A stretch of DNA of 64,000 bases from Nautilus pompilius (Eukaryota > Mollusca > Cephalopoda > Nautilida > Nautilidae). Below the pieces are notes generated by a model. The model had not been told where the DNA came from and did not search any database. It saw only the letters and a program-made list of their open reading frames with translations. A program made the translations under genes and the position numbers. Shown piece by piece: positions 1-34,484 of this stretch; positions within the stretch are counted from its first letter, which is position 1; the number at the start of each line of letters is the position of its first letter. Location of the stretch: NCBI GenBank assembly GCA_018389105.1, contig JACATO010000333.1, forward strand, positions 124,001-188,000, read 5' to 3'.

Positions 1-23575
<23,575 letters not shown>

Positions 23576-26300
23576 TTTGTTCGTTTGAGGTTCTTCTTGG
23601 TTTATCCAAAATGTGGATCGGTCTCCGGTTTCGAAATAATTATAAAATCTTTTATCAAACAATCAAATACAATTATCTTTTCCCCTTCGTCGGCTTGATA
23701 CAAATTACCTGCATCTGTTTGTTTTGTTTTTTTGTTTTTTTTTAAAAAAAAAAATTAATAAGAATCTCTCTCTCTCTTCGTCTGCATAATTGCATTTTTT
23801 TATAAATGGTGGAATGTGTCATAAGATACCGATCGTCGTTATTCAAGTATGGAGTTTTGTGACTCTTGGGAAAAAATATTTTTTGCGTAATCTCCCTCAT
23901 TTACAACTATCGCCAAACAGCCCCCCCCCAAGAGGATGTGTGTGGCAGGGCTGGGAGTCCTTTCTAAACATCTACAGTACGGAACCAAAATACAGAATCT
24001 CTCTCTTCTCTCTCAATTATTAGATGCTTACACGCTAATCAATTAAATACACAGGCAAGGAAAATGAAAATGACTTAAAAAGGAATACAGCAGCATTAAT
24101 AAAGCATAGATTCGAATATAATCAGAAACTGTTATCCGATACTTTAATAGCATCTCCCCCCCCCACAAAACCAGCGTTTCTTGAGAGTATATCGTAACAA
24201 GACCCGGATCAAATGCATCTCCCTCTCTCAGCATCCAGTCAGGCGACGTAGAAAATTTTAATAATATTCAGGCGCCGATATGAGTCAGTACCAGGGTCAC
24301 ATTATTGAAGCAGTAACATAACTTCAGGGTCACATTAATGGAGTAATATAACTTCAGGGTCACATTAGTGAAGCAGTAACATAACTTCAGGGTCACATTA
24401 ATGAAGCAGTAACATAACTTCAGGGTCACATTAATGAAGGAGTAACATAACTTCAGGGTCACATTAGTGAAGCAGTAACATAACTTCAGGGTCACATTAA
24501 TGAAGGAGTAACATAACTTCAGGGTCACATTAATGAAGCAGTAACATAACTTCAGGGTCACATTAATGAAGCAGTAACATAACTTCAGGGTCACATTAAT
24601 GGAGTAATATAACTTCAGGGTCACATTAGTGAAGCAGTAACATAACTTCAGGGTCACATTAATGAAGCAGTAACATAACTTCAGGGTCACATTAATGAAG
24701 GAGTAACATAACTTCAGGGTCACATTAGTGAAGCAGTAACATAACTTCAGGGTCACATTAATGAAGGAGTAACATAACTTCAGGGTCACATTAATGAAGC
24801 AGTAACATAACTTCAGGGTCACATTAATGAAGCAGTAACAATTTCTCTAGGTCATAATGCATTTCCTATGAGTAGAGAGTTCATCATCATCATCATCATT
24901 ATTATAAGAATGACTACTGTATAATCAGTTTTGCGTGCGCTTTTAAATTTCTCTTGCTGTTCTTCGATTTTAATCTTTCTCTTTTTTTTTTTTTAAATTC
25001 CAGATTACACAGCTTGTTGCCATGCCACGATCGAAAAACAACCCTAGCAACTGACTGCTCGTGCTATGGTTGCCATGTGTATGTGTGTGTGTGGATGGAT
25101 GCACATACTGGAAACACACCTCGCTCCTTTTCAAGTTAAGACAAATCTCGAGTCAGTCTCTCATTTATGGTACAGTAGATGGATTTCCTTCCAGGTCAAT
25201 GTTTCAGGTACACCGGGCGGGGCATGCCTGTAAATAACGGTCCGGCACATTCTCTCTGGTTTTCCAACTGACCACTCGATTATCAAAAAAAAAAAAGAAA
25301 AAGATGACTTCTTTGACGGGTTTTCTTCCTCTCCGCCGTCTCAAGTATTCGAAGTTTTACGTAGGCGGTCCAAACTTTCGATTAGTATAAACGGCGCTGC
25401 TGTCCAGTCGACACTAAAACAAACTTTGTTTTTTTTGCCAAAAAAAAAAAATGCGCGGTTAAATGGAGATGACTCATCGCAAACAGTTATGCAAACTTGC
25501 ATTTTTGGAGTAAACTGAAGCAGCTTCCTTATGCTATATCCACCTCAAACGGGTTTTTGTTTCAGTCTTGTCTCAAAGATTCGTATTTTAATAAAAATTT
25601 GCCACTTATTTTTATGGGAATTGCCACCTGTGTAACCCAGCCCGCCAACTTTTAACTTTGTCTCATTAATGCTGCTGGTGCAGCATCCCATGAATTTGTA
25701 ATACAATGGCTGAGAAACGCAACTTCTCAAATGTAGTCAACTCTGTAGCTTCAGCCACCGACTTTGATAGGCACATTAATCAAAATTTTGGCATATTTTT
25801 ATGGTTACATAGAAATACCAAACTACAGTAAGTTATTTCTAAATATTCTTCATAACCACATCTATTTGTACCATTTATCATTCAAAGGGTTAACTGCATG
25901 CTATATTCTAAGATTAGTCCAGTTAGTTTAGTTCCACAGCAGGTAATCCAATACCCAAAATCCTGCTTGAGTCCCTTTCAGTTACTGCTTATAATTTAGG
26001 GATGTTATATTCATTCTGAACATGTACAAGTTATTAAAAGATGACAAATCGATGGCTTGACAGTTTTTCATCCCTAAATACAAACAGCAATTTATCTTTA
26101 ATTACAGCAACTCTAATGTTTCAAATGTAGCAATTTTCCCCTATAGTCTGAATTCATTGAACTAAAGACGTTCAAATCAATTACTCAGTAAACATACTTT
26201 GGAGGGAGGGGGGGTTTACATAAAATGGATGCTTGTCCCCTCCATTCTATCAGCTGTTACATAAATCCATTCTTTCTTTTAAAAAAATGAAATAAAGCCA
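23576..26300. other. Intergenic: SMU1 5' side to RPS21 3' side
   Basis: Positions 23576-24270 are the presumed SMU1 promoter side, with C-runs and (TC)n tracts but no clear TATA box. A 33-bp minisatellite fills 24280-24840. From 24850 to 26300 I see only AT-rich sequence with short runs and no gene. Confidence 0.6.
24280..24840. repeat. 33-bp minisatellite with 261-bp higher-order period
   Basis: Seventeen copies of a unit containing ACTTCAGGGTCACATTA followed by ATGAAGCAGTAACATA or close variants. Most units are 33 bp; two are 30-bp variants reading ATGGAGTAATATA, at 24341 and 24602, exactly 261 bp apart. The order of unit variants between them repeats, so the array grew by copying an 8-unit block. 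Read on the minus strand it stays open for 184 codons purely because 33 is divisible by three, and it should not be taken as a protein. Confidence 0.95.
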
Positions 26301-26365
26301 GATACTTGGACAATTTGTTTATTTATCTTTTAAAAACACAAACAGTGCAGTCTCCTTCAAAATGG

Positions 26366-26375
26366 TTAGAAATTC
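26366..26375 (-). CDS. RPS21: RPS21 coding exon 5 (10 coding bases)
   Basis: After a TTTTCAG acceptor, the bases GAATTTCTAA complete Lys, Asn, Phe and stop, the conserved C-terminus of eS21. Too short to find except by homology and phase. Confidence 0.92.
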
Positions 26376-27465
26376 CTGAAAATAAAAAAATAAAATTTTG
26401 CAAGAAATAAATGTATTTCAGTACAATGTAGCAAAAACAATAGAAACAAAACAGCTTACATTTAAATTGCTAGGAACATTCAAATAAAACCTTCTGAAAT
26501 AACAGTGCTGTAAATGGTATATGGCCAGATTTTATTTGAACATATTCAGTATATCAATTATTAAGTATGGGCAATTTATCTTTTAAAATAAGCAGAAAAA
26601 TATCCTTCAAAACTATGCATTGGACCAAAGTTTAAGATGAAAGAAAAAAATCAACAGTAGTAAGATGATTGACAGGATGAACATAAAATTATAGCTTTCA
26701 AAACGATAAAGAAAAGAAATAAGACAGCACTGGTGAACTAGCAAACAAAGGTCAAGATGATTTTCCATGGTAATAACAGTAATTAAACTTAAAAGCAACA
26801 ACAACATGAACTGAGGTACTTAGTGATTTAAATGAGGGCTCGATCACCAAGGCTGATGCCCCCTACACACACTTAGCTCACTGCTGTGAAGAAATTGCTT
26901 TAGATGTCAAAAGTCAGAACAGGGTTTGCCAGGAAAAGTGAAGATGAAGGCATTCAACAGCCAAAGGTTAATGAAATAATAAGATATCACAACATTTTCT
27001 AAAATAAAATTTCCAACTTACTTTGCAATAATATTATCTTGTTTTGCCAGTCTAGTAACACAATCATCAGATTCACCCTGAAATAGGGGAGGAGGGAATC
27101 AATCAATCAAATTAAAACAAGCACTTCCTACAACTTAAAATTAGTATGCAGGGAATAATTTGTTCAATACAATATTGCAATTTGTGATCCATATCAGTGT
27201 CATTTGCAGTTACTTTTGTCCTTGCAAAACAAAATTGCAATCAATTTTTCAAGATCACACATCCTCATTTGAATAAATAAGATACTCGTATTTAAAAAAC
27301 CCATAAATGAATTTTCGAAGATAAACGCATGCATATTTTTTTTCAGCATATTTTGTGTCCCTACACTAAAATTATAACTGCATGTCTGTTTCTCTAGTCA
27401 AGAAACTTCCTGTTATATTTATGATTTAAATTATCAGAAACAAGAGTATATATATCTATATATAT

Positions 27466-27506
<41 letters not shown>

Positions 27507-30500
27507 TGCATATATATATGCAGTCAGTTAATATGATAGAAAAATGGATAGCAGAATGACTATTGTAGGTGGTGGCTTAACTAAAAAGTTGGGGAGAATG
27601 CAGCAGTGAAGATTTGTTAAACCGTTTATTACTTATAAAGATAGAACTACTCAATTTCTCTAGGGCACTGGACTGTTGATTTTAATAAATAATTTTTTTA
27701 TATATATTATATATATATATCAATTATTATTATTTCTTATAGGTGATGTGACACAGCAACAAATTATCCCCTGAGTTTACTATTGATATAAAAGTACTTA
27801 AATAAAGAAACAATTAATGGTCATCATGAAAAACTGAATTCCATACCAATTTTATATTTCCAGTTTAGTTGCACAAAGTCTGTTGTTTTAATTTTTTTTT
27901 TTTAAAAATGAAAAAAAATTATAACCCACTTCCTCAAGTAAATAATAGAACATCTCCAGTCATGGCTAAGGTGACAAGTGCTTATTATTGTAATAATTTC
28001 CCAGTAGGCCACTGATCTTCTCACAGAGGCCACAGATTTGTTTACTGTACTGTGCTTGCTTATCCCATTTGTGGCTGAAGTCTGAAGCAGTTTGGTGAGC
28101 TGTTTTGTCAGTGATGAATTTTCTATCCAGGTTTGTTTGTCAGTTCTCCAATCTCAATGACAAGCTTCTTACTGTATCTGAGTTGAAGCAGTCAAGCCTC
28201 ATCTTTCTACAGGAATGCAATGATAGAAGCTCAAAACTAACTCAGTTTGTGAATTCTACAAACTGTTTTTCTTGGCATGAAAGATATCTGTATAAATGGA
28301 AAACGCCAGTTTTTTTTTTTTTTGTTTTAAAAATCTTTTGTAATTTGAAGCTTTATTACTATTTTTATGGTTTTATTCACATATTTGTGTTTATTTACTG
28401 TATGCAGATCATGAATTAACTAATTCCAGATAAGACTTGTAATTAGTCCACAAGTAAAATGATCTAACATTACACTAACCTTTAAGGCAGCATAATGCAA
28501 ATACTTTAATTGTTACTCATGATGTCACCCAAGTCAAACAAAATCTTTGGCCCACCAAATACAAGATTATTAAAAAAAAAAAACACTTAAAAAATACTGT
28601 TTCTTTTTATACAAAACCATACAAACATCTAGTAAAGGTAGACAACTTTTCTCACCATCATGACTAATTGCCACTCCACATTTTTAATGATAGATGCATT
28701 TATAGATTCATTATCTAAAAATTTTCTTTTTTAAAAAAATGATGATAATGACACTTTAAATAAACTTTACTCTATCTCTGAGATTATCAGAACTTATTTC
28801 TCTACTCACCTAAAATAGTAGTTAGCTTCATGAAGTGTAACAACTAGCATGTGTAGTGTAAGAATACCCTAATCTTAAACTTACCATTCTTCGGAGAGCA
28901 CCTGATATGGCATACGTTTTGTAGGTTCCTGTCATCCTGCCAGTGGTTTCATCAACCTGAAAAGTGACAACATTAGATCAACCAAATGCTTTCATTTAAA
29001 AATATTACACAACTTGGAAATTACTTACATATACTCATGTTTGCATTATAGTTTTGTGAGATGGTGCAGTGAAATTAAAGATTTAGAAGTAAAATAATGT
29101 GTTTGTATATATGTGTTTTCAGTATCTCAAGATACTGTAGACAGCTAACACTGACACTGGAATTTGACCAAGAATCTCCAGTTGCTAACTCATGTGTGCT
29201 AGGCTCAAATCCTAGCATCAACATTAGCAAAACACACACACACACAACACAATTATATACTTGTGACAAAAAGTACTAACACAAATATTGCAGTGAGTTC
29301 TGTAGCAAAACACCTAAAATAATCATGTTTTCAAAGACTTTAATATACACTCTCAACACAATCTTATTTGATACATTGTAATTTCACCTCACTTAAAACT
29401 TATCAATAATCTAAATTCCTTTATTGCAAAAAAACTCAATTGGCTAGAATATTAACTGGCACAATAATTCTCTAATACCGACAAACTAAAACAAACTTTT
29501 TAAAAGAAAAAAATATATTCTTAAAGTATTTTTATCAGATGAAAACCACCCCAATAAGGACAACATATTCATCTTCTCAAAGATAAGTACATACATTGTT
29601 TTATGACAAATAAACCAGAAAATACTTTAAACACTTTTCTATAGAGGATTTCTTCTTAACAACATAAGTTTCATGTGCTTGAGTTAAAGTAACATTTATT
29701 GCACTAACTCTTTACACAATTCAATATTTTTACAGGCTAAATGCAGACATTACTTACCTCAGCAATATTCATTTGAATAGAGGCATAGTCTTTGGCACCA
29801 ATTATTCTGTTACTGGCTGAACTAAAAATATAGAAATTTATAAACCTTGGTAAAAAAATTTCTATTTGATTTTTAACTTATCTAAATAATGTAAATGCAC
29901 CAAAATCCATTAAAATTTCTCTACTCGCTTCAAATCGAAAAATTCCAAAAGTTTTTAAATGATCACCTTCATTTCCTTTCAACTTGTTCTAACATTTCAT
30001 ATCTCTTTGTAAAACAACACTTATACTGTATATACAGGTAACAGGGATCATCATCTTTTTTTTCTCTTTCTTTTAACAACCAAAATTTCCTGTTAGCAGT
30101 GAGGTTATTTCAAAATTTTGAAGATGCATAACTATGAAACAGGTTTACTGTTCTTTGTGTGTGAAATGTTACAGGTGAAGTTGAGCCCGTCCTCAGGTTT
30201 GTCACTTAAACAGTCAAATGCAGATTTTAACGAATACTAGTTAACTGTGCAGAGAGCAAGCATACATTCACCTCGAGTGCCAACAAGCAACTCTTACAAT
30301 TTCTTTAAATTTGTCCAGTTTACGTACAGTACATGATTTCTCACTTGTAGCTTACCAGCAAAAGCAAATGTTCTGAGATAAAGAAATTCGGTAAGAAGAT
30401 GAAATCTGAGAGGAAGAGAACAATCGACCGATCGATCACTCGGTAAGAAGTACTTTATTATTTCATTTGTATGTTTACCCCCCTGACAGGTGCCTGTCTG

Positions 30501-31182
30501 CAAGTCATCGTTTTCGGGAAACGAGAGCACCGACCAGGGACCCCCACCAGGTACCCCCAGCCCCCTGACAAGTGCCTGTCTACAATCTACAAGTCATCGT
30601 TTTCGGGAAACGAGAGCACCGACCAGGGACCCCCACCAGGTACCCCCAGCCCCCTGACAGGTGCCTGTCTACAAGTCATCGTTTTCGGGAAACGAGAGCA
30701 CCGACCAGGGACCCCCACCAGGTACCCCCCAGCCCCATGACATTGCCTGTCTGCAAGTCACCGTTTTTCGGGAAACGAGAGCACCGACCAGGGACCCCCA
30801 CCAGGTACCCCCAGCCCCCTGACAAGTGCCTGTCTACAAGTCATCGTTTTCGGGAAACGAGAGCACCGACCAGGGACCCCCACCAGGTACCCCCAGCCCC
30901 CTGACAGGTGCCTGTCTACAAGTCATCGTTTTCGGGAAACGAGAGCACCGACCAGGGACCCCCAACAGAATTCTGCGCCATTTCATTACCGATTCGAACA
31001 GCTCTTATGAATGGCAATCAGGCATAACTCCAGTCTCGGTTGGAAAGCCGCCAACAGAACCCTGAGAGGGGGGGAGGACAAAAAGGAAAGGACGACGGAC
31101 CCCTTCTGAGCTGACGCGAAGCACTCGCCTACCATTTTCTCGGGATATACAAATCAACGAACTCCCCGGCGTCGTTCTGCAT
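26366..31182 (-). CDS. RPS21: RPS21, small ribosomal subunit protein eS21
   Basis: Five coding exons (31182-31133, 29821-29758, 28956-28885, 27077-27022, 26375-26366) join in phase to an 83-residue protein, the same length as the vertebrate one. It matches eS21 throughout: [57 protein letters not shown] and the C-terminal KNF. eS21 is a cytosolic 40S subunit protein needed for late 18S rRNA maturation. The ATG at 31182 is the first in the conserved frame. A pyrimidine tract lies 26 bases upstream. The last exon holds only three codons and the stop, and a possible poly(A) signal (minus-strand AATAAA) sits near 26312. No damage was seen. Confidence 0.97.
27022..27077 (-). CDS. RPS21: RPS21 coding exon 4
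   Basis: Encodes residues 63-80, [18 protein letters not shown], plus two bases of a split Lys codon. Confidence 0.96.
27472..27504. repeat. (GT)n microsatellite
   Basis: About 16 uninterrupted GT units flanked by TA-rich sequence, in RPS21 intron 3. Confidence 0.95.
28885..28956 (-). CDS. RPS21: RPS21 coding exon 3
   Basis: Encodes residues 39-62, [20 protein letters not shown] and LRRM, phase 0 at both ends. Confidence 0.96.
29120..29240 (-). repeat. tRNA-like SINE fragment
   Basis: On the minus strand, GGTCAAATTCCAGTG resembles a Pol III B box, preceded by an A-box-like TGAGTTAGCAACTGG, followed by a non-coding tail. Located in RPS21 intron 2. The assignment is tentative. Confidence 0.35.
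29758..29821 (-). CDS. RPS21: RPS21 coding exon 2
   Basis: Encodes residues 17-38, [20 protein letters not shown] and AE. TTTTTAG acceptor, GAG/GTAAGT donor. Confidence 0.96.
30478..30965. repeat. 82-bp minisatellite in RPS21 intron 1
   Basis: Six copies start at 30485, 30567, 30656, 30739, 30821 and 30903, with spacings of 82, 89, 83, 82 and 82. The unit carries TGCCTGTCTACAAGTCATCG, a short palindrome CGTTTTCGGGAAACG and ACCGACCAGGGACCCCCACC. It is GC-rich in contrast to its surroundings and ends about 170 bp from RPS21 exon 1. Confidence 0.95.
31133..31182 (-). CDS. RPS21: RPS21 coding exon 1
   Basis: Encodes residues 1-16 ([16 protein letters not shown]) plus two bases of a Cys codon, with donor ATG/GTAGGC. 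Confidence 0.96.
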
Positions 31183-31208
31183 GTCGTCTCTAGACCGGTA
31201 CCAGCACT

Positions 31209-31219
31209 GAAAAAGGAAA
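31209..31219 (-). promoter_or_regulatory. Candidate 5'-TOP pyrimidine tract of RPS21
   Basis: On the minus strand TTTCCTTTTTC lies 26 bases upstream of the RPS21 ATG. Ribosomal protein genes usually start transcription inside such a tract, which places their mRNAs under mTOR-dependent translation control. The tract is followed by AG, so it could instead be a 5'-UTR splice acceptor. Confidence 0.45.
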
Positions 31220-34200
31220 CGACAGAATGGAAGTGAGATGGAGAAACAATCCGTCGATGGACGCCCGAGATCGACGAACACACACACACACGCACAGGGA
31301 CAACCTTGGAAGGAAGGAAGAAAGGAAGCGGGTCTCGCGCGCGATCCCAGAAATCCTAGCGGCAATCCGCCATCCCCCACGTGGCAGCTTGGCGAATTAC
31401 CCGTCTGGTGAATCCCCCCATAATAATCGTACACCTGATTTTTCTCACCTGTTTACCTCTGCCACAAAACACTGTCGTCAAGACTATTATTTCGTGCTTC
31501 GCTATGAGCCTGACCGGCGGCGTTTTAGTTTTGCCCCGTTTGTGTTAACCCTTTCAACCGCATTAATGGTGCAGTAGAACTGGGAAAAGTATGGAGTTAC
31601 CATGGTTACATACACTAGCTGGGGTGCCAGACAATAGCTTTTTATAGTTTAATAAACACACATTCATCGATTGAACATTGGATTGATGCTAATGCTACAT
31701 TTCTTAACATCCTATAAGCTGTACACTTAAATTTAACTTTTCATTCCATAACAGCCTGTGGTGGGAATCAAGAGAAAACATAGGCTTTTTTAAATTGCAT
31801 TATGGTTGTTTAGGGATCTGAAAAGCGCCCGATCAACATGGGGCTAACTTGTAAGATTATGACAAACTTGTAGCAAACTACTAAACGATTTATTGTTTTC
31901 ATTGTTGCACCACTATGATATTAAAACCTGCCTTTGATGGCTTTAAAATGGCCGACTGTTGAAAAATTGAAATCTGTGGTCACTTCTGTTGAATGAGTAC
32001 CGCACGAAGCTGTAGTAACTCTGAACCTTGAGAGGTGGTCTTTGTTGGCTTTTGAGGCCAGGCTCTGGTACCCTTGGATCTTGCCTTTTATCCTGAGGTA
32101 GTTCATTATAACTTTAGGCTGGTAGGTTGCCTATTTTGATTGAGTGCAGTGAACTAAATGTCATGTATGAAGCTTTTACCTCAAAGTGACCTTCAAGGCC
32201 AAATGTGAGACAGCTTAAAACCTTGCCCAGATTCTGAAGTACCTTTGCCCAAAATTTGGGGTTTCTAGGTGCTACAGTTTGGCCATGAAAGAGTAACAAA
32301 TGAATGCACAAACACTTGAAAATGTGTATTAGATAGATGTCAATACTAAACGTGGTTAGAATTTGCAAATGTACTCTAGATAATATTTTAGTAAAGGCAA
32401 AAGAATTACTTTTCTGCATAAATTTATTATACCTTTCATCATTTTTAGCAAGAAAAATATTTTGTTTTAAATATTAATATTGTGGTACCAATACAATACT
32501 TCAATCACTTTTATTCCTTTATAAATTTGAAAACTGAGTGGAGGATGGTTTCATCATTGTCTATTATATTCTCTGCTATCTTTAGTGCTGCTCACCCTTC
32601 ATGTCAAACATTTCTTTTTCTTCCACCAAGACTGAACAAATCTGAATGGCCAAGTTTGTTACTTTGTTTTATCTGTCAATATTCTAAATACAACAGGGAA
32701 CCGATTTAGATATATAAAAAAATAAGTTTGTCATTTTGCACCTACAGAACTATGGATAAAGTCTATGTAAAACCACCACAGCTTATCCTTTTTGGATGCA
32801 ATGTTAGGTTACACAAGCTGGCAACTTTCATTAGCAAGGAAAGAAATTCTGGTTTGAATAAAATGTTTTCCCAAAATTCTACAATGTCTGCTCATAGACA
32901 CACTTGAGTTTTGAAATTTGATTAAATTTTTGAAGCAATTTCATATCTTGTAATTCCAAATAAAAATGGTGACAATGAAAAAAAACCACAACTGAGTTTC
33001 AGTAATTGTATCAGAGACTGGATGCATACAAACTGACAATGACACAACCATACCAGATTCTGTGCATGTATCAAATACAATGTGATATTTAACTGCATAT
33101 TTTTTTAACTTTAATTCATGATCCAAAACTAATAATAGTTCTTAATTTAGTTACCTACCTATTCTACATAATCTTATTTTCTATTTTGTTAATATAGCTG
33201 AGCTGGTTTCATTCTATTTTGGTAGTTATAAAACCAAATGCAATAGATAATTTCAAAGTAAAATATAAAATATTTTTCTTAGGTTTTCTTATTTTTCACT
33301 GTTTGGTACTTATTAACAATTTTCAAACTAAATTTCAGTTAAATAGTCAAAAATTTTGGCTTAACCCTAAGCACATTCTGGGATTTAAAAAAAAAAAAAA
33401 AAAAAATATATATATAATATATTTACAAGGTATGATTTCAATATTATAAATTTTAAGCTAATTTAAAAATGCAAAAAAATATTGAAAATTAACTGAGATT
33501 AGACATTTCAGGTTTTTGCTAAAATATCCGTTGATGATTTTAGTAAAAACAAAGAAAATTGCCATTTGTTTTATCTTTTTTCCATTTCAGAACTTGTTTT
33601 AATTTATTCAGTTCCTAACTAATTCATAATCATATTAATTAGGTAAGATATCAGATGGGGGACATGTAAAGGTGTCATTAACAGCATTGAGTGTCATGAT
33701 TTGTTAGTTATTACTATGACAGCTCTTTCATTATTGCACTAAAAAATAAGATAATGTGAATTATGACTCAAAGTAATGGGAAAACAAACCTTCCAAACAA
33801 TGTTATTCATCCATTCCTTTATTTACTGATATTCTGAAGCACTTTACACATGACAAAGACAGACTATACAAACCAGGTAAACCTGAAATCAGGTAAAGCA
33901 AAGACAAAGAGGTGATGACAGCATGGCATTGAGGAAAACTTGCCCCATACTGAATTTTTTTTTTTTAAATCCCCCAAAAAAGAGCAAAAGAATTAAATTT
34001 AAAGTATGATGCAAAATCTTTGATTATCACACGCAACTATTAAGAATTCGTACTTGGCTCTCTTATACAGTACATTCAAACTAGTAATATTATCGGATGA
34101 GTTTTCCCTTGAATTTTTTGTAGTCATTTTGCATTTTCAAAATGCAGGATGCAACTGACTTTTTAAAATTATTATATGAGATAAGATCAAAATATTAACA

Positions 34201-34338
34201 TAATTAATATTTTTTTTATTTAAAAAAAAAGAAAACTAGAATTGTTAAGTATTACCACTGCCAGTTACTCATCATCTCTGAAATCAATATTTTAGGTAAT
34301 TAATATAATTAAAAGTCTGCAGTCTCTTTATTTTTGTA
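31220..34338. other. Intergenic: RPS21 5' side to NME6 3' end
   Basis: Positions 31220-31560 are GC-rich, a likely RPS21 promoter CpG region. The rest is AT-rich, with a dispersed-repeat copy at 32190-32300 and a poly-A/TA stretch at 33390-33424. No further gene was recognised. Confidence 0.6.
32190..32300 (-). repeat. Dispersed repeat, copy 1
   Basis: The reverse complement reads TTACTCTTTCATGGCCAAAC, then TGTAGCACCTAGAAACCCC and ATCTGGGCAAGGTTTTAAGC. The same blocks in the same order occur on the plus strand at 46357-46460 in PSAT1 intron 8. This is a shared interspersed repeat of unknown type. Confidence 0.8.
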
Positions 34339-34484
34339 CTACTTCACAGAACTGTGAATAAGTCTTTTAGGGTCAAAGGTCACTTTTTTCTGTCTAAAAT
34401 AAGGCTCTTCATCCAATTCCCACTGGCTGATAGAAAAGTGAGGAAAGAAAAATTTTATTTCTGCTGCTGCTGTCTCTTCAGAAT
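34339..34484 (-). CDS. NME6: NME6 coding exon 6
   Basis: Encodes residues 128-175 and the TAG stop at 34341-34339. It carries the NME6-type tail EIKFFFPHFSISQWELDEEP. Confidence 0.93.

Noticed and set aside
24268..24822. A 184-codon minus-strand frame made of repeated NVTLKLCYCFI units
   Set aside because: It is the 33-bp minisatellite read in a frame that stays open because the unit length is a multiple of three. No start context, no unrelated flanking coding sequence.
24280..24840. A CRISPR-like repeat array
   Set aside because: Units are directly adjacent with no unique spacers, and the DNA is eukaryotic.
30471..31065. Plus-strand frames of 79-110 codons over the RPS21 intron 1 array
   Set aside because: Translation of the 82-bp minisatellite in several frames, all equally open because of GC richness.
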